Source of the DNA: Thermomicrobiales bacterium
GTDB taxonomy: Bacteria; Chloroflexota; Chloroflexia; Thermomicrobiales; UBA6265
Reading direction: 5' to 3'
Assembly: GCA_030447415.1 (NCBI GenBank)
Contig: JAUJOZ010000006.1
Location: 105,614 to 169,613 of the forward strand
DNA length: 64,000 nucleotides
How positions within the stretch are numbered: position 1 is the stretch's first letter; every line of letters starts with the position of its first letter. Below, one piece after another: positions 42,889 to 50,981 of the stretch. The translations under genes and the position numbers were made by a program. The notes below the pieces were generated by a model. That model made no database searches and was not told where the DNA came from. It saw nothing but the letters and a program-made list of their open reading frames with translations.

Positions 42889-45330
42889 CTAGGCGTAGGT
42901 CCCTTGTCGCGCCTGCAAGCGAAGGTAGACCGCGCCAAGGCAGAGCATGAGGAGCATCGAGATGACGGCGAGGGAGGTCCCGTAGCCGATGTTGAATCGC
43001 TGGAACGCCTCTCGATAGGCCAGCAAGATCAGCGGCGTGGTCGCGTTGGCCGGTCCCCCGCCGGTGAGGACGAACGGCAGGGCCCAGTCGTTGAACGTCC
43101 AGATCGCCTGAAGCAGGGTCGCGATCACGCTGACCGGCAGGATCAGCGGAAAGGTGATGTCGCGGAACCGCTGGAAGCGGCTCGCGCCGTCGAGGGCGGC
43201 GGCCTCGTAGATGTCATCGGGGATGGAGCTCAATGCCGCGAGCACAGTGATCATCATGAACGGAAACCGCGACCATGAGCCGACGACGATGAGCGACACC
43301 ATCGCCAGCGTCGGGTCGGCCAACCAGACGATCGGGTTGAACTCGTCCACGAGACCGAGCCAGATCAGGTACCGGTTGATGATGCCGCTCTGGTCGTTGA
43401 GCATCCATTGCCAGCTGATGAACGCAACGACGGGCGGGGTGACCCACGGAACGAGGATCAGCGCCCGGTAGAGGCCCCGCAGGCGCAGGTGCTGATTGAG
43501 CAGGAGCCCGGCGAGGAGACCGAGCAGGTAGCTCAGCCCAACGATGCCGACCACCATGACGACCGACGTCCGCAGCGCGATGAGCACGTCGTGGCTCGTC
43601 AGCGCGTTGACGAAGTTTTCGATCCCGTTGTAGCGGGTGGCCCAGGGCTGAACTCGGTTGTGGTATTTGAACGCCTCAGAGAGCCCGACGCCGAGCGGGT
43701 AGAACTCGATCGCCGCCAGGAACAGGATCGAGGGCAAGATCAAGAGATACGGCACAGCATGCCGTTGGGCGTGCGTTCGGAAGCGCTCCCAGCGCGAGGA
43801 CTCGGGCACGATCGCCCGGTCCAGGGTCGTCACGCGCTGCACCAGCCACCCCCTTTGGGTGAAGCTCCTCTCGTCCGGCGCCGCCGCCCGCGGCCGCCCC
43901 CCGAAGGGGTGGCGGGCGCGGGGCGGGGTTGCCGCACGGTCCGACACCGACGGTGGGCGGGGCGAGCCCCCCCGCCGCTCGAAGAGCGGCTCCAGCTGTT
44001 CCTGGGCGTCCTTGAGCGCGTCTTCGGGGGAGCGTTTCCCGGTGATCACCGGGTTGACGATGAGATCGGTCAGGCTGGTGCCCATCGCGCCGATGCCGAC
44101 GGCGGCGGCGTTGTTCGGGTACCAGTAGTCGACGCCGTTCTCGACCGTCTGCCGCGCGAGCTCCTGAATCATCTCGTTCTCTTGGTAGATGGGTGCCTCG
44201 AGCAGCGACTTGTAGACCGGCCACTTGGCGCCCGGCTCGGCCTCGTAGAGCTTGCGCAGGTTCTCCGGCTCCATCATCCACCGGAGGAAGGTCTTCGCCT
44301 CCTCGGGGTGCTCGGTCTGCTTGTAGATCATCCAGGGGTTGGCGAAGGAGACGATGTGCTGCGCCTCAGGGCCGCCGGGACCAAGGAGGACGGGCAGCAC
44401 GCCGGTGTTCTCGAAGATCTCCGGAGCGTTCTCCTTCATGTCGGCGATGAACCAACCGCCGCCAAAGGCCATCGCGGCCTTCCCCTGCTCGTAGGCCCGC
44501 AGGACCTCGGTGAAGGTCCAAGAGGCGGTACCGCGGGCGGTGCAGCAGTCGTGCAGCTCCTTTTCGAACTGCAGGGCCGCCAGGTTAGCCGGGCTGTCGA
44601 TCGCCAGGTTGCCCTCGGCGTCGGCAATGCCGCCACCCGCCTGGAGGACGAGCGTCATCCAGAACTGGTCGGTGTCGTAGCTGCCTTGCTTGCCGGGGAT
44701 GGCGACGCCGGCCATCCCCTCCTCCGGGTTGTGGAGTTGCTTGGCGGCGGCCATCCACTCCTCCCAGGTCGTCGGGACCTGGATGCCGGCCTGCTCGAAC
44801 AGATCCTTACGGTAGAAGATGGCCCGGCTGTCGAACTGCCAGGTAACGCCGGGACGCATCCCGTTCCAGTCCCACTTCTGGTGGGCCCACTCCGTCATGT
44901 CGGCCAGGGTGCCGTCGGCCTCCCACTCCGCGTAGAGATCGGAGATGTCGAGCGCCTCCCCCTGGGCGGCCAGGTTGAAGGCGATGCCGGAGTCACCGCC
45001 GCTGATGTCGGGCGGGTTCCCGGCCTGGATCGCCGAGAGGATCTTCTGCATGTAGTCGCCCCAGCTCAATTGCTGGAACGTGACGTGGATCTCGGGATGG
45101 GTCTTGTTGAACTCGGTCACGTTGTCCTGCATGGCGGCCATGAAGGCGGGCGAGCCCCACTGCATGTCCCAATACTGGAGCCGCACGGCGCCCTCGGCCG
45201 GGGCGACCGTCGGCTGGGGCGTGACCTCCTCCTCGTCCTCGGCTTCCTGGGCCATCGCGATCGCCGGGAACAGGACCGCCAGCACCGTCACCAGCGCCAG
45301 CAGCCTCCACACGTGCCTCAGCGTAGCCAC
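42889..45330 (-). CDS. Sugar-binding protein fused in frame to MalF-like permease
   Basis: 813 residues. The GTG start has AAGGAGG five bases upstream. Residues 1-440 are a complete substrate-binding protein: signal peptide (VWRLLALVTVLAVLFPAIAM), VRLQYWDMQWGSPAFMAAMQ, MQKILSAIQAGNPPDISGGD, AYEQGKAAMAFGGGWF. Residues from about 510 are a complete MalF-like permease (AVPYLLILPSILFLAAIEFY; EAA loop IPDDIYEAAALDGASRFQRF). The linker of about 60 residues is Pro/Arg/Gly-rich and encodes a strong GC hairpin, as expected of a former intergenic region. An internal GTG near 43840, with AAAGGGGG upstream, is the probable original permease start. A fused product would need the SBP outside and the permease N-terminus inside the membrane, so two separate products are more likely. 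Confidence 0.8.
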   Translation of the reverse strand: MATLRHVWRLLALVTVLAVLFPAIAMAQEAEDEEEVTPQPTVAPAEGAVRLQYWDMQWGSPAFMAAMQDNVTEFNKTHPEIHVTFQQLSWGDYMQKILSAIQAGNPPDISGGDSGIAFNLAAQGEALDISDLYAEWEADGTLADMTEWAHQKWDWNGMRPGVTWQFDSRAIFYRKDLFEQAGIQVPTTWEEWMAAAKQLHNPEEGMAGVAIPGKQGSYDTDQFWMTLVLQAGGGIADAEGNLAIDSPANLAALQFEKELHDCCTARGTASWTFTEVLRAYEQGKAAMAFGGGWFIADMKENAPEIFENTGVLPVLLGPGGPEAQHIVSFANPWMIYKQTEHPEEAKTFLRWMMEPENLRKLYEAEPGAKWPVYKSLLEAPIYQENEMIQELARQTVENGVDYWYPNNAAAVGIGAMGTSLTDLIVNPVITGKRSPEDALKDAQEQLEPLFERRGGSPRPPSVSDRAATPPRARHPFGGRPRAAAPDERSFTQRGWLVQRVTTLDRAIVPESSRWERFRTHAQRHAVPYLLILPSILFLAAIEFYPLGVGLSEAFKYHNRVQPWATRYNGIENFVNALTSHDVLIALRTSVVMVVGIVGLSYLLGLLAGLLLNQHLRLRGLYRALILVPWVTPPVVAFISWQWMLNDQSGIINRYLIWLGLVDEFNPIVWLADPTLAMVSLIVVGSWSRFPFMMITVLAALSSIPDDIYEAAALDGASRFQRFRDITFPLILPVSVIATLLQAIWTFNDWALPFVLTGGGPANATTPLILLAYREAFQRFNIGYGTSLAVISMLLMLCLGAVYLRLQARQGTYA

Positions 45331-45400
45331 GTCGACCTCCTTCTCCCTCGAGCAGCCGGTCCGACGTCCCGATCGCGCCGGCCCCTCGCTTCCGCCGCCC

Positions 45401-45416
45401 CTGCAAACGTTTGCAG
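45401..45416. promoter_or_regulatory. LacI-type operator
   Basis: Perfect palindrome CTGCAAACGTTTGCAG, matching the LacI/GalR/PurR half-site pattern (GCAAACG). It lies at about +4 to +19 of the transcript from the promoter next to it, an ideal repressor position. The LacI gene is in the operon it controls. Confidence 0.8.
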
Positions 45417-45425
45417 AGGGACGGG

Positions 45426-45454
45426 AGTGTAGTGCGGCACACACCCGGCGTCAA
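45426..45454 (-). promoter_or_regulatory. Promoter of the SBP-permease/amylase/LacI operon
   Basis: Minus strand TTGACG, 17 nt, TACACT; the start of transcription is predicted near 45419, about 90 bp before the GTG. Confidence 0.7.
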
Positions 45455-45466
45455 GGAAACCTTGAC
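45450..45466. promoter_or_regulatory. Second palindrome overlapping the -35 box
   Basis: GTCAAGG-AAA-CCTTGAC, perfect 7+3+7. It could be a second regulator site on the same promoter; no half-site similarity to the LacI operator. Confidence 0.4.
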
Positions 45467-45524
45467 CCCTCGGCAATCTTCCAGGGGGACGCCGCGGTCG
45501 CGGGGCCAGGGTCGGCGAAGCGGG

Positions 45525-46034
45525 TTAGGCGCTGTCCGAGGGAGCGATGCGCCGGTTGAGGAAGCGACTGAAGTGGCCGGCATAGCGCTCCTGCACATCC
45601 CGCCGCCGCCAATCGTCGTGGGTCACGACGCCGCGACACGCCGGCGAGTTGCAACGGCAGGCCATCGACCATGGCAGATCGGCGGTGTGCAGCGCGTAGT
45701 CGACCGTCACCTCCTCGCCCGCCTCGATGCGACGCCGCGCCACCACGGTCACCTCGTCCGCCATCCACAGATTGGCATCGCACGAGTGGTTGCCGAAGGT
45801 GACCGGGCTGTCGTCGTCGAGGAGCAGGTGGAGGCGGTCGCCGATGGCCAGGGAGCTGTACTTCACTAGACGTCGTGCCCGAAAGTCGTCGTCGGTCAGC
45901 ACCTCGCCGCCGAGCCGCATCACCACCTCGCCCGCCTCACTAGGGGAGCGAGCGAAGAGGCCGCGGCCCTCGATCCGCGAGGGAGCCACGACGACGCGGG
46001 GGTCAAGCCACGACGACGAGTCGTACCGCTTCAT
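45525..46034 (-). CDS. SET-domain protein lysine methyltransferase-like
   Basis: 169 residues. Small SET protein with the standard order: SRIEGRGLFARSPSEAGEVV (start of the fold), NHSCDANLWMADEVTVVARR (SAM-binding N-H-S-C), EAGEEVTVDYALHTADL (catalytic Tyr region), and a post-SET cysteine cluster CRCNSPACRG. Bacterial SET proteins of this size methylate lysines on ribosomal, chromatin-like or unknown proteins; the target here is unknown. It is not clearly co-transcribed with the nucleoside hydrolase although 38 bases apart on the same strand. Intact. Confidence 0.85.
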   Translation of the reverse strand: MKRYDSSSWLDPRVVVAPSRIEGRGLFARSPSEAGEVVMRLGGEVLTDDDFRARRLVKYSSLAIGDRLHLLLDDDSPVTFGNHSCDANLWMADEVTVVARRRIEAGEEVTVDYALHTADLPWSMACRCNSPACRGVVTHDDWRRRDVQERYAGHFSRFLNRRIAPSDSA

Positions 46035-46072
46035 CTCTCGTCGCTCCGCGATGCCATGGCTCGGTCTTTCCT

Positions 46073-47170
46073 TCACTCCAGCCCCCGCGTCGGTTGCGAC
46101 TCGCTCGCGTCTTGGTTGCGCCCGCATCCGTCAGACACGCTCGAGTCCGCGGCCGCCGCCGGCCCGGACGGCGCGCCCGTCCGGGCGATGTGCTCGGTGA
46201 TCCGGCCAAGGCAGAACGCCTCGAACCCCGCCCCGTCCACGGCGACAGAGACGCGAGTTGCCACGCCGCCGTCGCCCCCGGCCTCGCGCAAGCGAAACAG
46301 CCCGTCCTCGACCGCGTAGGTCAACCCGACGGCGCGCAGCGTCAGCCACTCGCCGGGAAAGAGCGCCGCCACAGTCAAGGGATCGTGCAGGAAGGCCACG
46401 GCATCGCGCGGGACGGGCGGGCGCCGGCCGAGCGCGGCCAATGTTGCGTGGAACCAGGCAGCCTCCCAAACATCGACCATGTGCCCCAGCGCCGCGCCCA
46501 GGGGGTGATCCGCCGGGAGGCGCTCGCGGCCGTCGCGGCGGAGCGGCGCGCGGACGGTCACCTCGCTCGTGACCCAGGTTAGGGGGAGGCCGGAGCGGGC
46601 ACAGACCAGGGCTGCCGTCGGGTCCGAGGCGGTGTTGTGGTCCGGCCAGGCCGCCGCGCCCCGTTCCCGGACCGCCCGCCGCCACGCCGCGGGTAAGGCC
46701 CGCTCGGCGAGCACCCCGCCCATGATCGTCAGGCCCAGCAGGCGGTCGGGCAGGGTGGGGTCCAGCCGCAGGGCGACCGCGACATTGGAGAGTGGGCCGA
46801 TCGCGACGAGGTGAAACGCCCGGCGCTTCGACGCCTCGACCAGCCACTCCGGCGCGGTCGCCTCCAGAATCGTCGCCTCCGGACCCGCGTCGTCGCCATC
46901 CAGCAGCCCCCGACCCTCGAACCCCAACATCGTCGGACCCCGCCCCGGACCGATCGGTCGCCGCACGCCCCGGACGACCGGGATATCGGGTCGGCCGGCC
47001 ATCCCGAGCAGCCGCGCGGCCATCCGGGCGCGGAGGTCGACGTCGCCGTCCACCACTGTCACCCCCAGCAGCTCGACCTCGGGTGAGGCGAGCGCGAAGA
47101 CGAGGGCCAGCGCGTCGTCCGGGTCGGCCCCGACATCGGTATCGATGACGATGGGAATCGGGTGGGCCAC
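46073..47170 (-). CDS. Inosine-uridine preferring nucleoside hydrolase family protein
   Basis: 365 residues from a GTG with GGGAGGAG upstream. It has the calcium-binding signature IVIDTDVGADPDDALAL near the start, then LLGVTVVDGDVDLRARMAAR, FHLVAIGPLSNVAVALRLDP, LTIMGGVLAERALP, NTASDPTAALVCARSGLPLT and a Pro-rich loop before FLHDPLTVAALFPGEW. Members cleave the glycosidic bond of ribonucleosides for salvage. The last 45 residues are low-complexity and not part of the family. The gene is followed by the SET gene. Confidence 0.88.
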   Translation of the reverse strand: MAHPIPIVIDTDVGADPDDALALVFALASPEVELLGVTVVDGDVDLRARMAARLLGMAGRPDIPVVRGVRRPIGPGRGPTMLGFEGRGLLDGDDAGPEATILEATAPEWLVEASKRRAFHLVAIGPLSNVAVALRLDPTLPDRLLGLTIMGGVLAERALPAAWRRAVRERGAAAWPDHNTASDPTAALVCARSGLPLTWVTSEVTVRAPLRRDGRERLPADHPLGAALGHMVDVWEAAWFHATLAALGRRPPVPRDAVAFLHDPLTVAALFPGEWLTLRAVGLTYAVEDGLFRLREAGGDGGVATRVSVAVDGAGFEAFCLGRITEHIARTGAPSGPAAAADSSVSDGCGRNQDASESQPTRGLE

Positions 47171-47652
47171 CCCTTCTCCTCCCGGCGAGATGCGCGCCGA
47201 CGCGCCCGGTGGGGGATCGCGTCGGTGCGTAGTGTCGATGGGGTGGCCGTCCTGCATCGCCCTGGCGCTCCTCGTCGGTTGCGCTCGGTTGCACGCCTAT
47301 CCCGGCAGGAACCGCTCACGATGTCGGCGGTTCAGGGGGCGGAACGACGGAACGTGGGCATCGGATGCCTATCTGCTCAACCCAAGGGAGGGTCAGCATT
47401 TCGAGATGATGGCAGTCTTGGCGCGGACTGGACAGTCGGCGGAGGGCCGGGCAATGAGTGACCCGAGCGAACGCGATCCGATCAATCAGCCTCGGATTGG
47501 GGAGGTGCAAATCGGCGTGCTTCAATACCCGTGAGCCGGGCGGCTAGCCGGAACGCCTCGCGCTGGCCGCATCATGAGCAGCGCAGGCGTCGCCATCATA
47601 TCTGCTTCCTGCATACCGAGCATAGCGATGTGTCATCTCCAGGAGGCCACCC
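47171..47652. other. Intergenic region at the left edge of the accessory block
   Basis: It contains the left copy of a 34-bp direct repeat and no convincing gene. Short open frames exist on both strands. Its right part is less GC-rich than the operons to the left. Confidence 0.35.
47298..47331. repeat. 34-bp direct repeat, left copy
   Basis: It begins TATCCCGGCAG and ends GATGTCGGCGGT; 31 of 34 bases identical to the copy at 51.4 kb in the same orientation. Confidence 0.7.
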
Positions 47653-47739
47653 GTGGACCTCAAGCTGGCCCTGGTGGCTGACAAGGCCAACATCTCCGAA
47701 GAGGGCAAGGTGAACGTCCTCGGTGTCTTCTCTACCACC
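47653..47739 (+). pseudogene. DUF6941-like protein, N-terminal remnant
   Basis: The GTG has AGGAGG six bases upstream. It encodes MDLKLALVADKANISEEGKV and NVLGVFSTTH, the conserved opening of this family of unknown function. At 47740 it runs into the start of the next gene and stops after a further 13 codons, so the rest of the protein has been replaced by the downstream gene. Confidence 0.55.
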
Positions 47740-47740
47740 C

Positions 47741-48543
47741 ATGAGCGACCGACTCGACGGCGCCCTGACCAAGGTTGAACGGGCCAAACAGCACGTCGGT
47801 GATCTGGAGGCCGAGCTCCGGGCCTTTCACGGCACCAATCCATATGTAGTCGCGGCTAAGCGCAATCCTGAGACGCACCAGCTCGTCTATTATGTCGCCA
47901 GCGTCCAAGAGGTCCCCCGCTCCATCAGCGCAATCGCCGGGGATGTGCTTCAGAACCTCCGGAGCGCCCTCGATCACCTGGCCTACCAGTTGGTTTGTTC
48001 CGGGCTCGGGAGGGAACCCACGGAGCAAGAGGCGCGCGCCATTGCCTTCCCCATCGCCCGGTCGGCCCAGGAACTTGAATCCCTCGTTCCTGGAAAAGTC
48101 AAGGGCGCGAGTCAAAGTGCGATGGACGCGATTAAGGCGGCCAAACCGTGCAAGGGTCGGAATGATGCGCTCTGGCTTATCCACAGCCTTAACAACATCG
48201 ACAAGCACCGTTTGCTGATCGCCGTCCGGCTTACGAGCGCTTCAACGCGGGTGCCCATATGCGCGGCCCGATGAAGGAGGCGTTCGCCCAACTGTTCGGG
48301 GACGCGCCCCTCCCGAAGCATGATTTCTACCTTGGGTCGGCCGACAAACTTTGCCCGCTCGATGCAGGGGACGAACTCCTCATCGACACCCCTAACGCGG
48401 AAGTGAACCAGGAGATAGATTTCCGGTTCGAGGTAGCGTTCAACGAGCCGCAGGTCGCTCAACCTGAGCCGATGCTCGGAGTCCTCATTCAGGCGACGGA
48501 TCTGGTCGACGGCCTGATCCGCGGCTTCGAGCCGCTGGTCTGA
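47741..48543 (+). pseudogene. Protein of unknown function with DKHR motif, one frameshift
   Basis: It begins MSDRLDGALTKVERAKQHVG, a helical N-terminus. Then come LQNLRSALDHLAYQLVCSG, IAFPIARSAQELESLV and DALWLIHSLNNIDKHRLLIA, the core of a widespread family of about 260-residue proteins of unknown function found among accessory genes. After a one-base shift near 48230 it reads FNAGAHMRGPMKEAFAQLFG and EIDFRFEVAFNEPQVAQPEP, which completes the usual length. No catalytic motif is known to me. Confidence 0.6.
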
Positions 48544-48612
48544 CCGCTCAATTGTTCGACGGTGTGGGAATGGCATCAGCCGTACGACGGGTAGCGGACG
48601 AGGTAAGCAACG

Positions 48613-48765
48613 ATGGACGTGCAGACGATTGCAGTGACGGCGGCCGTCATCGGGGCGCTCGCAACGCTCGCATACATCCGGCTGGGCGCGGCGGGAATCC
48701 AGCTCCTGAGGGATATCAGAGACGAGCGCCGCGCTCGATCACACGACCGGCATCACGCCGCCTGA
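48613..48765 (+). CDS. Small single-span membrane protein
   Basis: 50 residues: MDVQTIAVTAAVIGALATLA followed by YIRLGAAGIQLLRDIRDERR and a His/Arg tail. One membrane helix with a positively charged inside tail. GAGGTAA lies upstream of the ATG. Unknown function. Confidence 0.5.
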   Translation: MDVQTIAVTAAVIGALATLAYIRLGAAGIQLLRDIRDERRARSHDRHHAA

Positions 48766-48886
48766 ACGAGCAGACCAACCGCCTTTCCTGGGAACCCTTC
48801 AGCCGGCAGGCTCATGTCGGCCGAGCATAGCCCCGTCATACCAACCTTTCTCGCCATGGCTACGGGCCTAGTCGACGGACAACCCC

Positions 48887-49231
48887 ATGCTGCCGCCTGG
48901 GCCGCGCTCGACGTACAACATCGAGTACGAGATTTCCCTTAGCTCGCTCGGAGACGCCAGTCGCGTCCGCATCCGTACCGGTTCCGGCAACGTCGAAGCC
49001 TTCATGCTTCAATACGAAACGCTGGTGGCTACCCAACCCTATCAGGTAGTGCGCTACGATGTAGCCCATGGCTATGCGCACCGGGATCTGCTAAACCATG
49101 AGGGGGACGTCATCGATAAGCGGCCAATGTCAGAGCATCTAGGCCGCAAGGAAGCGCTCCAAGAGGCTATGGGCGATCTAAAATCGAACTGGCACAGCTA
49201 CCGTGAGAACTTCGTAGCGAGACTGCCGTGA
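48887..49231 (+). CDS. DUF7718-like small protein (first of a coupled pair)
   Basis: 114 residues. Family-like pattern: VRIRTGSGNVEAFMLQYETL, YQVVRYDVAHGYAHRDLLNH and GRKEALQEAMGDLKSNWHSY (family name from memory, not searched). The conserved VVRYD.AHGxAHRD and the C-terminal helix are well preserved. The start is uncertain, as no ribosome site precedes the ATG. The stop overlaps the GTG of the next gene by four bases (GTGA), so the two are translated together. Function unknown; small coupled pairs of this kind are often toxin-antitoxin-like or mobile-element accessory genes. Confidence 0.6.
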   Translation: MLPPGPRSTYNIEYEISLSSLGDASRVRIRTGSGNVEAFMLQYETLVATQPYQVVRYDVAHGYAHRDLLNHEGDVIDKRPMSEHLGRKEALQEAMGDLKSNWHSYRENFVARLP

Positions 49232-49869
49232 GCACACGAGAGGCCAAAGCGAAAGAAGCCGAGCGGGCGGAGGTCGTCAACGCCAATATTGACCTTGCCT
49301 CCGAGTTCCTTGGGGCGGTGTTTGACAACCCTGCCATTGCAGAAGAAATCCCCAGCGGCGCCACCGTGGTGGTGATGCCTGCTGATGACCCTAAACGCGC
49401 GGCCTCGAACTTCGACATGGCCGCGCGCCTGTCAGAGTCGGGAAAGGACGTGTCCCTGTGGACTACCGACGGGAACGTGCTGCACTACAAGACAGTTACC
49501 CCGACGTGGCCTAGCCACCTAGGGCGCGTGAAACCGCTCCTCGACTACTACCGCGAGACTGACACCTTGCGCGTCGAGTTCGTCGGCGTGTTCGATCCAC
49601 GACGGCCGTGGGGCGAGGTGGAATTGAACCGCCTCGTGTCGCTGATCATGGACACCCAAACCTTCGAAATCCTCGGCTTGATGATCCCCGACTTCCTGTC
49701 GCGTGTGGTTCGCACGGCCCCACACATGCTCTCGTGGCTCACCGCCGCCCGCCTCCATGGTATCAGCGAGGAAGAAGTGGGCGAGTTGTTGCGCGAACGC
49801 CGGCGGCCTGCGCGCCGTAACGTCAACGCCGAGAGCCTGCGGCGCGAACTGACGGCGTTAACCGCGTAG
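49228..49869 (+). CDS. DUF5647-like protein with C-terminal extension (second of the pair)
   Basis: 213 residues. The N-terminal half has NIDLASEFLGAVFDNPAIAE followed by EIPSGATVVVMPADDPKRAA, the compact DUF5647-like pattern (name from memory). The second half (TDTLRVEFVGVFDPRRPWGE, LNRLVSLIMDTQTFEILGLM) resembles DUF2283-type beta sheets and ends in a helical tail with an Arg-rich stretch. The two halves may be a fusion of families usually encoded separately. It is translationally coupled to the preceding gene. Function unknown. Confidence 0.6.
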   Translation: MSTREAKAKEAERAEVVNANIDLASEFLGAVFDNPAIAEEIPSGATVVVMPADDPKRAASNFDMAARLSESGKDVSLWTTDGNVLHYKTVTPTWPSHLGRVKPLLDYYRETDTLRVEFVGVFDPRRPWGEVELNRLVSLIMDTQTFEILGLMIPDFLSRVVRTAPHMLSWLTAARLHGISEEEVGELLRERRRPARRNVNAESLRRELTALTA

Positions 49870-49892
49870 GCGTTTCTGCTCCGAGGTGGGCC

Positions 49893-49988
49893 ATGACCGA
49901 AGGCGGAAGCACCATAGAGGACCGCACCGTGACGCTAGTCATCGGTGATCGACGGTTCGGAATTACCAGCTTCTACGACGAGTTTTGA
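49893..49988 (+). CDS. Very short ORF (31 aa)
   Basis: ATG with GAGGTGG upstream: MTEGGSTIEDRTVTLVIGDR followed by RFGITSFYDEF. It follows the coupled pair by 23 bases and may belong to the same transcript. Confidence 0.35.
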   Translation: MTEGGSTIEDRTVTLVIGDRRFGITSFYDEF

Positions 49989-49994
49989 TGGCTG

Positions 49995-50129
49995 GTGCAA
50001 ATCAACGACCTAGACAGAGGCATGCCGATCGCGGCGGAGAGCATCTCCGAGTGGACGCCTCAGGACAGCGTTGTCGCTGCGATCCGTCTCTTGGTGCGCG
50101 CCACAGACCGAGCCAACCGCAACGAGTAG
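49995..50129 (+). CDS. Possible very short ORF (44 aa)
   Basis: From GTG: VQINDLDRGMPIAAESISEW followed by TPQDSVVAAIRLLVRATDR. There is no good ribosome site. Listed because its composition is protein-like and it is in the same transcript direction. Confidence 0.2.
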   Translation: MQINDLDRGMPIAAESISEWTPQDSVVAAIRLLVRATDRANRNE

Positions 50130-50327
50130 TCCCGCCGTGCTCCCCAAGCGCACGTCCGCCCCAGGAGCGGCCCGTGCTGCCTGCCGGGCTCATCGGACAC
50201 GCTCACGCCCGCCGTGCGCTGCAGGAGTCGGCCCGGCTGATCGCGAAGCGCGACCGGAAGGACAGAACAGCGGCGCCCTCGGCTCATGCCGGGGGCGCCG
50301 CGCGTCCGCGGCCCGATCGTCGCGGGG

Positions 50328-50981
50328 CTACCGGACGACGCGCCGGCGCAACCCGTACGCCGCGCCGCCAACCAGCGCCAGCAGCGATGCCGCGATCGGC
50401 AAGAAGTCACTCCCCTCACCGGCCATGCTACCCGTCCCGGTGTTGGGCAGCGCCCGCGCGGTGCCGCCGGTCGTCGTGCCGGGGGCCTGGGTGGGCTGGG
50501 GTGGGGCCGCCGTCGCCTGCGGGTTGGGGCTGGCCGTCGGCTGCGCCTCCAACACGTTGAGGAACCGAACGCCGGCGATGCAGTCGGCGACACACCCGGG
50601 CGGTGGGCCGGCGATGATCGTCTTGGGATTCTCCAAGGGGACGTAGCCCGCGGGCAGGGTCGTGGGATCTTCCGTCACGACCAACTCGGCGCCGCGCGGC
50701 ACCCCGATGTAGCACCCGCCGATCTCCTCGGTCTGCACCGTGAGCGCTTCAGTCGTGCACCTTCCGGCCTCTCCCCCACCGGGCATCGTTACCAAGATGG
50801 CGACCCCGACGGCTGGCTCGCAGGGCGCCTCCGGGCCGTCCGGACACAGGCCGACCGAGACGAGCAGCTCGACGCCCGGCTGTGAATCCTGGGCGGCCGC
50901 CCCTGCCCCGAATGCTGCGACCAGCCCCCCGACGACAACCGTTGCAACCAGCGTTCGGACCACGACCAGTAACCGTCCCAC
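50328..50981 (-). CDS. Secreted protein with LPXTG-like C-terminal sorting signal
   Basis: 217 residues from a GTG with GGGGAGG upstream. Signal peptide LLVVVRTLVATVVVGGLVAA with cleavage near GAAAQDS. The body has paired cysteines (VGLCPDGPEAPCEP, GRCTTEALTVQTEEIGGC) and a Pro/Thr-rich stalk (PNPQATAAPPQPTQAPGTTT). The end has LPNTG at 178-182, a hydrophobic helix (FLPIAASLLALVGGAAYGL) and RRR, the sortase substrate plan. No sortase gene is in the window. It is probably displayed on the cell surface; binding target unknown. Confidence 0.8.
   Translation of the reverse strand: MGRLLVVVRTLVATVVVGGLVAAFGAGAAAQDSQPGVELLVSVGLCPDGPEAPCEPAVGVAILVTMPGGGEAGRCTTEALTVQTEEIGGCYIGVPRGAELVVTEDPTTLPAGYVPLENPKTIIAGPPPGCVADCIAGVRFLNVLEAQPTASPNPQATAAPPQPTQAPGTTTGGTARALPNTGTGSMAGEGSDFLPIAASLLALVGGAAYGLRRRVVR

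Noticed and set aside
43408..45432. 674-codon open frame on the plus strand
   Set aside because: Antisense to the SBP-permease gene; caused by high GC.
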